From an uncultured Collinsella sp. (lineage in GTDB: Bacteria; Actinomycetota; Coriobacteriia; Coriobacteriales; Coriobacteriaceae): a stretch of 7,546 nt of DNA. The notes below the pieces were generated by a model. The model searched no databases. It was not told the origin of the DNA and saw only the letters and a list, made by a program, of their open reading frames with translations. The stretch spans positions 1 to 7,546 of the forward strand of contig CAJMBB010000092.1 of assembly GCA_905211615.1 (NCBI GenBank), in the 5' to 3' direction. This document shows positions 1 to 4,393 of this stretch, one piece after another (position 1 is the first letter of the stretch; every line of letters starts with the position of its first letter). Made by a program: the position numbers and the translations under genes.

Positions 1-56
1 GCGGCCGCGGCGGCCCGCGCTGCATGAGCATGCCCTTCTGGCGCGAGGACCTCTAG
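1..56 (+). CDS. arcA: Arginine deiminase, copy 1 (3' end only)
   Basis: This is the C-terminal end of an arginine deiminase (arginine + water to citrulline + ammonia, cytoplasmic); the rest lies left of the window. The reading frame starts at base 3 and gives GRGGPRCMSMPFWREDL followed by TAG. The Cys in GGPRCM is the catalytic nucleophile of the family, so the visible end looks functional. Bases 1-55 are identical to 3090-3144, the end of the complete arcA gene downstream; the first difference is the last stop-codon base (TAG here, TAA there). This is therefore a second arcA copy in direct orientation about 3.1 kb upstream. Only 17 residues are visible, so nothing can be said about the state of its N-terminal part. 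Confidence 0.9.
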   Translation, partial: GRGGPRCMSMPFWREDL

Positions 57-116
57 GGTCTTCAAGGACCCCTACAGGTCATAATATATACATCTAGCTG
101 CCATTAGATGTCTCCC

Positions 117-150
117 ATTGGGGCGGTGCGGGTTTTCGCACCGCCCCAAT
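117..150 (+). terminator. Perfect 14-bp hairpin after arcA copy 1 (possible terminator or attenuator)
   Basis: Arm 117-130 (ATTGGGGCGGTGCG) is the exact reverse complement of 137-150, with a 6-nt GGTTTT loop. There is no real T-run after it (CTTGTATG follows), so as a classical Rho-independent terminator it is atypical. It may end most arcA copy 1 transcripts while letting some into arcT, or protect the mRNA 3' end. Two weaker hairpins lie upstream: 56-60 with 67-71, and CATCTA 91-96 with TAGATG 105-110. No convincing promoter is visible between this hairpin and arcT, so arcT may depend partly on read-through. Confidence 0.6.
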
Positions 151-205
151 CTTGTATGAGGAACGTCAACACGATTGGATGACTGCTTTTGTAAGGAGCT
201 TGGCC

Positions 206-1330
206 ATGGACATCAAGACGATTGGCGTTGAGGAATGGCTCAACGTTTGGGAGAAGAGCGCCACGTGGGACATCGCCCAGTCGACGATCTCGTCGCTCAC
301 CATGGGCGAGCTGCGCGCGCTCGATGAACAGGGCGGCGCCACGTTCTACGAGCGCCTGGACCGCGAGAAGATGAACTACGGCTGGATCGAGGGCTCGCCG
401 GAGTTTAAGGCCGTGGTTGCCAAGCTGTATCGTCGGGAGGTCAATCCCGATCACATTCTGCAGACCAATGGCTGCACGGGCGCTAACCTCAACGCCATCA
501 TGGCTGTGGTCGAGCCCGGCGACCACGTTATCGCCGAGTGGCCCACCTACGCGCCGCTCTACGAGATTCCGCGCACGCTGGGCGCCGAGGTCGAGTATTG
601 GGAGCTTCGCGAGGAACTCGGCTGGAAGCCCGATATCGAACAGCTTAAGCGCCTGGTTCGCCCCACCACCAAGCTCATCTGCATCAACAACGCATCGAAC
701 CCCATCGGTACGGTGCTCGATGCCGATATGCTCGACCAGATTGCCGAGATCGCCCGCTCGGTGGGCGCCTATGCGCTGTGCGACGAGGTGTACTTGCCCC
801 TCGAGAACACCGAGTCCTTCATGTCGATGGCCGATGTGTACGAGAAAGCCATCGTCACCAACTCGGTGTCTAAGACTTACTCGACGCCTGCGGCCCGCGT
901 GGGCTGGGTCGTGGCAGACGAAGAGGTGTCCAACCGCATCCGTACCTATCGCGATTACACCATGATCTGCGGCGGTGTGTTCAACGACGCCCTGGCGACC
1001 TATGTGCTTGAGCACAAGGACAAGATCCTCGAGCGCAATCGCAAGATCGTGTTTGGCAACCGCGATATCGCGCAGGCTTGGATCGATACGCAGCATCGCG
1101 TTTCCTGGACGGCCCCGCAGGGCGTGTCTACCTCGTTTATCCAGCTGGACATTCCCGAGGATGACGAGGAGTTCTGCAAGCGCCTGCTGTCCGAGAGGGG
1201 AGTGCTGCTGGTACCCGGCAGCCGCTTTGAGCTTCCCTGTGGCGCACGCCTGGGCTACTGCGCGAGCGAGGACGTTCTGCGCGAGGGCCTGAGGCTTTTG
1301 GGCGAGGCACTGGCGGAGTTTGATCGCTAG
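206..1330 (+). CDS. arcT: ArcT-like class I/II aminotransferase (PLP-dependent)
   Basis: A 374-residue fold-type I PLP enzyme of the class I/II aminotransferase superfamily, cytoplasmic. Visible landmarks: NASNPIG at 162-168 (the NPxG cofactor/substrate loop), CDEVY at 192-196 with Asp193 expected to pair with the PLP pyridine nitrogen, SVSK at 220-223 with Lys223 as the Schiff-base lysine, Arg231 in AARVGW (PLP phosphate), and Arg348 in GARLGY as the likely substrate carboxylate anchor. All key residues are present, so it should be active. The ATG at 206 is chosen because AAGGAG at 193-198 sits 7 nt upstream; in-frame TTG at 152 and ATG at 179 lack such a site, and 152 abuts the hairpin. The gene lies between two arcA copies. 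Some lactic acid bacteria carry an arc-cluster transaminase called arcT, hence the symbol. The substrate is not known; arginine, ornithine or citrulline related chemistry is a guess from context. A VioD-like (capreomycidine synthase) cyclase role is a remoter alternative. Confidence 0.85.
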   Translation: MDIKTIGVEEWLNVWEKSATWDIAQSTISSLTMGELRALDEQGGATFYERLDREKMNYGWIEGSPEFKAVVAKLYRREVNPDHILQTNGCTGANLNAIMAVVEPGDHVIAEWPTYAPLYEIPRTLGAEVEYWELREELGWKPDIEQLKRLVRPTTKLICINNASNPIGTVLDADMLDQIAEIARSVGAYALCDEVYLPLENTESFMSMADVYEKAIVTNSVSKTYSTPAARVGWVVADEEVSNRIRTYRDYTMICGGVFNDALATYVLEHKDKILERNRKIVFGNRDIAQAWIDTQHRVSWTAPQGVSTSFIQLDIPEDDEEFCKRLLSERGVLLVPGSRFELPCGARLGYCASEDVLREGLRLLGEALAEFDR

Positions 1331-1379
1331 GATTCCGATGATCTTCGAGGGCGTTATCTAAATTGGCCAAAGATAATCG

Positions 1380-1419
1380 AAAACGGACCCGTTTCCCTAG
1401 TGAAGCAGGTCCGTTTTTC
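1380..1419 (+). terminator. Rho-independent terminator of arcT
   Basis: Arm AAAACGGACC (1380-1389) pairs perfectly with GGTCCGTTTT (1408-1417) around an 18-nt loop. The second arm runs into a T-tract (1414-1418), and the A-run of the first arm would allow function on the other strand as well. It lies 50 nt after the arcT stop and separates arcT from the long arcA control region. Confidence 0.85.
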
Positions 1420-1495
1420 TATACCGAGAAGTCAAGTTGTTACAAATGGGGCCGTAAAGCGAGCCGGTATCCGCTGGGCCTTATACTGAGTTTCC

Positions 1496-1528
1496 GGTGA
1501 ACGGTATCAAGCGACTGGTAAACGGTAA
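1496..1528 (+). repeat. Direct repeat pair, core GRACGG, 21-bp spacing (pair 1)
   Basis: GGTGAACGGTAT (1496-1507) and GGTAAACGGTAA (1517-1528) differ at two of 12 positions and start exactly 21 bp apart, two helical turns. The first copy also reappears on the opposite strand at 1753-1764 with 11 of 12 bases matching. Same-face spacing is typical of tandem binding by a dimeric or cooperative regulator. Nothing identifies the protein. Confidence 0.6.
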
Positions 1529-1540
1529 TTTATTTACCAG
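1515..1540. repeat. 8-bp perfect inverted repeat CTGGTAAA, operator-like
   Basis: CTGGTAAA (1515-1522) and TTTACCAG (1533-1540) form a perfect inverted repeat with a 10-bp spacer, so the two half-sites are 18 bp centre to centre. It overlaps the second unit of the 21-bp direct repeat. The reverse complement of 1531-1541, TCTGGTAAATA, occurs again at 4300-4310 upstream of arcD, which supports a protein binding site over a simple RNA hairpin. Confidence 0.5.
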
Positions 1541-1562
1541 AAATGAATAGGACAAACTTTTT

Positions 1563-1580
1563 TCTGAATAAAAATGAAAA
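1563..1580 (+). promoter_or_regulatory. ARG-box-like operator (ArgR/AhrC type)
   Basis: TCTGAATAAAAATGAAAA fits the ARG box WNTGAATWWWWATTCANW at all but two of the 16 specified positions. A further TGAATA half-site at 1544-1549 lies exactly 21 bp upstream of TGAATA at 1565-1570, the spacing expected for two adjacent 18-bp ARG boxes separated by 3 bp, though its partner half is poor. An inverted half, TATTCA, is at 1611-1616. It is about 320 bp before the arcA start, so if used it would act at a distance or on a promoter not recognised here. No argR gene is in the window. Confidence 0.5.
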
Positions 1581-1590
1581 TGGTTGAGAC

Positions 1591-1604
1591 GCGGTATGAA
1601 CCGC
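1591..1604. repeat. Palindrome GCGGT-ATGA-ACCGC
   Basis: A perfect 5-bp inverted repeat with a 4-bp spacer just after the ARG-box-like site. It could be an operator, or a small hairpin if transcribed. Short enough that chance is possible. Confidence 0.35.
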
Positions 1605-1649
1605 TAATTCTATTCATAGCTTTATTAGAAATATGCAATTTGAGGGTGG

Positions 1650-1721
1650 TTTAATAAAGCTTAGTTCCATTTACTATCTGGACTGAAAACGCGTTTAAGC
1701 ACGTAAATACACTTTATTAAA
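1650..1721. repeat. 10-bp inverted repeat TTTAATAAAG / CTTTATTAAA
   Basis: TTTAATAAAG (1650-1659) is the exact reverse complement of CTTTATTAAA (1712-1721), with 52 bp between. The core CTTTATTA also occurs in direct orientation at 1620-1627, giving three copies in about 100 bp. The long spacer argues against a simple hairpin; paired operators with looping are possible. AT-richness raises the chance of coincidence. Confidence 0.4.
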
Positions 1722-1752
1722 TCAAAGTGTGCCATGCGTGAAGTATATGTGT

Positions 1753-1787
1753 ATGCCGTTCACCCCTTATATAAAACCGTTCGGGGG
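1753..1787 (-). repeat. Direct repeat pair, core CCGTTC, 21-bp spacing (pair 2)
   Basis: CCGTTC at 1756-1761 and 1777-1782 are exactly 21 bp apart and carry the same core as pair 1 on the opposite strand (GAACGG). The wider first copy reads GGTGAACGGCAT on the minus strand, one base different from 1496-1507. If the weak -10 box at 1816-1821 is real, these sites are centred near -48 and -69, a common position for an activator. They also flank TATATAAAA (1768-1776), so repression of a promoter there is the alternative. Confidence 0.55.
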
Positions 1788-1815
1788 CGAGGTGGAAGTA
1801 TGGACTGATTTTGGA

Positions 1816-1821
1816 TATAAA
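1816..1821 (+). promoter_or_regulatory. Candidate -10 box for arcA copy 2
   Basis: TATAAA at 1816-1821 lies about 80 bp before the arcA start. No good -35 is found at 16-18 bp upstream (TGGAAG at 1793-1798 is the best), which fits an activator-dependent promoter. TATATAAAA at 1768-1776 is a competing candidate. Confidence 0.35.
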
Positions 1822-1903
1822 TATGTCGTCAGCAATAACGCCTCACACGGAGGGGCGCTAACGAATCGGCCCTGACAGGGGCCCGAAAGAAAGGTAGGAG
1901 GCC

Positions 1904-3145
1904 ATGACGAAAGGTCTGCACGTGCCTTCCGAGATCGGCAAGCTCAGGAAGGTCTGCCTGCACCGTCCCGGCGACGAGCTCCTCAACCTGCCGCCCGACG
2001 AGCTCGAGCGACTCCTGTTCGACGACGTCCCGTTCCTGGAGGTCGCGCAGCAGGAGCACGACACCTTCGCCCAGATCCTGAGGGACCAGGGCGTGGAGGT
2101 CCTCTATCTCGAGAACCTCGTCGCCGAGGTGTTCGACCAGGTCCCCGGCGCCCGCGCCGAGTTCACCGACCAGTACATCGCCGAGGCCGGCATCCGCGGC
2201 CAGCACATGCCGCAGATCGTCCGCGAGAAGCTGGACTCCATCGAGGACAACCTCGAGTTCGTCAAGAAGACCATGGCCGGCATGACCAAGTCCGAGATCG
2301 ACATGCCCCTCACGGCGTCCACGACCCTCGACTCCCTGGTCAACTCCGAGTCCGAGTCCGACCTGATCATCGACCCGATGCCCAACCTCTACTTCACCCG
2401 CGACCCGTTCGCGGTCATCGGCGAGGGCGTCAACCTCAACCGCATGTACTCGGTCACCCGCAACCGCGAGACCCTGTACGGCAAGTACATCTTCAAGTAC
2501 CACCCCGACTACAAGGACGTCTCGCTGTACTTCCGCCGCGACTGCCAGTTCCACACCGAGGGCGGCGACGTGCTGAACATCAACGAGAAGACCCTCGCCG
2601 TCGGCATCTCCCAGCGCACCCAGGCCGCCGCGATCGACGTCATGGCCCAGAACATCTTCTGGAACTCCGACTCCAAGGTCGAGCGCATCCTGGCCTTCGA
2701 TATCCCGGTCTCGCGCGCCTTCATGCACCTCGACACGGTCTTCACCCAGATCGACGTCGATAAGTTCACGATCCACCCCGCCATCATGGGCACCCTGCGC
2801 GTCTACGAGCTGACCGCCGGCAAGAACCCGGGCGACGTGAACATCCGCCTGATCGAGGACACCCTCGAGCACGTCCTGGAGGACGCCACCGGCGTCGACC
2901 AGGTCAAGCTGATCCCCTGCGGCGGCGGCGACCCGATCGCGGCCTCCCGCGAGCAGTGGAACGACGGCTCCAACACCCTGTGCGTCGAGCCCGGCAAGAT
3001 CTGCGTCTACGCCCGCAACACCGTCACCAACGACGTGCTGTACAAGGAGGGCCTGGACCTTCTCGTCGTGCCCTCCGCCGAGCTCTCCCGCGGCCGCGGC
3101 GGCCCGCGCTGCATGAGCATGCCCTTCTGGCGCGAGGACCTCTAA
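1904..3145 (+). CDS. arcA: Arginine deiminase, copy 2 (complete)
   Basis: A 413-residue cytoplasmic arginine deiminase, the first enzyme of arginine fermentation (L-arginine + water to L-citrulline + ammonia). It has the usual family length. Visible landmarks: N-terminal EIGKLRKVCLHRPG, FTRDP at 164-168 with Asp167 in the substrate guanidinium pocket, HTEGGD at 217-222, HLD at 275-277 with the catalytic His275 and Asp277, and GGPRCMSMP with nucleophile Cys403. All catalytic residues are present. The ATG at 1904 is the only sensible start. The purine-rich site AAAGGTAGGAGG (1890-1901) ends only 2 nt before the ATG, so pairing probably uses the AAAGG part at 1890-1894, 9 nt away. Codons are almost entirely C- or G-ending, more extreme than arcT and the DUF1846 gene, as expected of a highly expressed gene. 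arcB follows after 105 bp with no strong terminator between, so the two are probably co-transcribed. Its 3' end is base-identical to copy 1. Confidence 0.97.
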   Translation: MTKGLHVPSEIGKLRKVCLHRPGDELLNLPPDELERLLFDDVPFLEVAQQEHDTFAQILRDQGVEVLYLENLVAEVFDQVPGARAEFTDQYIAEAGIRGQHMPQIVREKLDSIEDNLEFVKKTMAGMTKSEIDMPLTASTTLDSLVNSESESDLIIDPMPNLYFTRDPFAVIGEGVNLNRMYSVTRNRETLYGKYIFKYHPDYKDVSLYFRRDCQFHTEGGDVLNINEKTLAVGISQRTQAAAIDVMAQNIFWNSDSKVERILAFDIPVSRAFMHLDTVFTQIDVDKFTIHPAIMGTLRVYELTAGKNPGDVNIRLIEDTLEHVLEDATGVDQVKLIPCGGGDPIAASREQWNDGSNTLCVEPGKICVYARNTVTNDVLYKEGLDLLVVPSAELSRGRGGPRCMSMPFWREDL

Positions 3146-3157
3146 GTCTTTCCGTTT

Positions 3158-3205
3158 CCGGTGCGGTCCCCCTACAACCGCACCGGCTTCGCCCGTTAAA
3201 CGGGC
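3158..3205 (+). other. Two intergenic hairpins between arcA copy 2 and arcB
   Basis: CCGGTGCGGT (3158-3167) pairs perfectly with ACCGCACCGG (3177-3186) over a 9-nt loop, followed closely by GCCCGTT-A-AACGGGC (3191-3205). Neither is followed by a T-run, so they look more like partial attenuators or mRNA-stabilising/processing structures than terminators. They could raise arcA over arcB levels. The first shares the GGTGCGG core and a nearby CCCCTACA with the segment after arcA copy 1. TTACGTAA (3217-3224) is an 8-bp palindrome before the arcB ribosome binding site. Confidence 0.6.
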
Positions 3206-3250
3206 AACACTAATACTTACGTAATTCATTTCTTCGAAAGGAAACGAACC

Positions 3251-4246
3251 ATGGGTGTTAACCTCTCCGGCCGTAGCTTCCTCAAGCTTCTCGACCTCAC
3301 CACCGAGGAGATCGAGTACCTGCTCAAGCTCTCCAAGAACTTCAAGGATATGAAGCGCGCTGGCGTTCCGCACCGCTATCTCGAGGGCAAGAATATCGTT
3401 CTGCTCTTCCAGAAGACCTCCACTCGTACCCGCTGCGCCTTCGAGGTCGGCGGCATGGATCTGGGCATGGGCGTCACCTACCTCGATCCGGGTTCGTCGC
3501 AGATGGGCAAGAAGGAGTCCATCGAGGACACCGCCCGTGTTCTCGGCCGCATGTATGACGGCATCGAGTTCCGTGGCTTTGCCCAGGACGACGTCGAGGA
3601 GCTCGCTGCTAAGTCCGGCGTGCCCGTGTGGAACGGCCTGACCACCGAGTGGCATCCCACCCAGATGCTCGCCGACATCCTGACCGTCCAGGAGAACTTC
3701 AACTACGACATCAAGGGCAAGACCCTCGTCTTCATGGGCGACTGCAAGAACAACGTCGCTCGCTCCCTCATGGTTGTCTGCTCCAAGCTCGGCATGAACT
3801 TCGTGGCCTGCGGCCCCGAGGAGTGCATGCCCGCCGACGACGTCATCGATGCCTGCAAGCCCATCGCCGAGGCCAACGGCTGCACCATCAAGCTGACCAC
3901 CGACGTCAAGGACGGCGTCACCGGTGCCGACGTTATCTACACCGACGTGTGGGTCTCCATGGGCGAGCCCGACGAGGTCTGGGCCGAGCGCATCGCTCAG
4001 CTCACCCCGTATCGTGTTACCTCCGAGGTCATGGCTATGGCCAACCCGGGCGCCATCTTCCTGCACTGCCTGCCCAGCTTCCACGACACCAACACCACCA
4101 TTGGCGCCGAGAAGTGCGAGCAGTTCGGCATCACCGAGCAGGAGGTCACCGACGAGGTCTTCGAGAGCCCCGCTTCCAAGGTCTTCGATGAGGCCGAGAA
4201 CCGCATGCACACCATCAAGGCTGTCATGTACGCCACGCTCAAGTAA
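3251..4246 (+). CDS. arcB: Ornithine carbamoyltransferase (catabolic type by context)
   Basis: A 331-residue cytoplasmic ornithine carbamoyltransferase. In arginine fermentation it runs as citrulline + phosphate to ornithine + carbamoyl phosphate. Landmarks: STRTR at 57-61 (carbamoyl phosphate loop), HPTQ at 135-138, DVWVSMGE at 232-239 (the ornithine-binding DxxxSMG loop), and HCLP at 272-275. The C-terminus ENRMHTIKAVMYATL is typical, and length is normal for the family. The ATG at 3251 is supported by AAGGA at 3238-3242, 8 nt upstream. It follows arcA copy 2 by 105 bp and is closed by a terminator. Catabolic rather than biosynthetic use is inferred from the neighbours. Carbamate kinase, which would consume the carbamoyl phosphate, is not next to it. 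Confidence 0.97.
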   Translation: MGVNLSGRSFLKLLDLTTEEIEYLLKLSKNFKDMKRAGVPHRYLEGKNIVLLFQKTSTRTRCAFEVGGMDLGMGVTYLDPGSSQMGKKESIEDTARVLGRMYDGIEFRGFAQDDVEELAAKSGVPVWNGLTTEWHPTQMLADILTVQENFNYDIKGKTLVFMGDCKNNVARSLMVVCSKLGMNFVACGPEECMPADDVIDACKPIAEANGCTIKLTTDVKDGVTGADVIYTDVWVSMGEPDEVWAERIAQLTPYRVTSEVMAMANPGAIFLHCLPSFHDTNTTIGAEKCEQFGITEQEVTDEVFESPASKVFDEAENRMHTIKAVMYATLK

Positions 4247-4261
4247 GAGCATCTAGCATCT

Positions 4262-4298
4262 CGCTCGGGGTGTATTGCTGCTCACCCCGAGCGGTTTT
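4262..4298 (+). terminator. Rho-independent terminator of arcB
   Basis: CGCTCGGGGTG (4262-4272) pairs perfectly with CACCCCGAGCG (4283-4293) over a 10-nt loop, followed by GTTTTGT. It starts 15 nt after the arcB stop and implies that arcD is at least partly transcribed from its own promoter. Confidence 0.85.
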
Positions 4299-4299
4299 G

Positions 4300-4393
4300 T
4301 CTGGTAAATATCTCGCGTCGGGCGGTGGGCACGGCACGGAAGATCCGCTTCGCGCGAGACGGTTAAATGATTTATGAAGGGGGGATGAGAACC
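4300..4393 (+). promoter_or_regulatory. arcD upstream region with element shared with arcA
   Basis: TCTGGTAAATA (4300-4310) equals the reverse complement of 1531-1541, part of the inverted repeat upstream of arcA copy 2. TCTCGCG (4311-4317) can pair with CGCGAGA (4353-4359), giving a leader stem with a 35-nt loop. A clear -35/-10 pair is not seen. The ribosome binding site is AAGGGGGG at 4377-4384. Confidence 0.4.

Larger units (their letters stand above)
1420..1903 (+). promoter_or_regulatory. Long AT-rich control region upstream of arcA copy 2
   Basis: About 480 bases with no credible gene, visibly richer in A and T than the surrounding coding DNA. It contains two pairs of short direct repeats at 21-bp spacing (1496-1528 and 1753-1787), an 8-bp inverted repeat (1515-1540), an ARG-box-like site (1563-1580), the palindromes 1591-1604 and 1687-1696 (AAACGCGTTT), a 10-bp inverted repeat with a 52-nt gap (1650-1721), a weak -10 box near 1816 and a GC-rich leader before the ribosome binding site. 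The leader contains CCCTGACAGGG (1870-1880), a 5-bp inverted repeat around one base. The density of elements suggests arcA copy 2 is controlled by several regulators, as expected for an inducible catabolic operon. Which proteins bind cannot be told from the sequence alone. Confidence 0.75.

Noticed and set aside
104..1096. 330-codon minus-strand open frame opposite arcT
   Set aside because: Antisense to a clear PLP aminotransferase; no ribosome binding site or family resemblance.
1490..1499. 10-bp match GTTTCCGGTG with 3154-3163 after arcA copy 2
   Set aside because: Flanks do not align well and one copy lies inside an RNA hairpin; a single 10-mer match is within chance.
1684..1697. Catabolite (cre-like) site TGAAAACGCGTTTA
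   Set aside because: Only a partial cre match, and CcpA control is not established for this kind of actinobacterium; the inner AAACGCGTTT palindrome is recorded instead.
1710..1723. FNR/CRP-type site around ATCAA
   Set aside because: Only one half-site matches; the other half lacks the needed bases.
1829..4252. 807-codon open frame on the minus strand across arcA copy 2 and arcB
   Set aside because: It lies wholly opposite two certain genes, is low-complexity (rich in V, L, G, D, E, H) and is an expected by-product of their C/G-ending codons.
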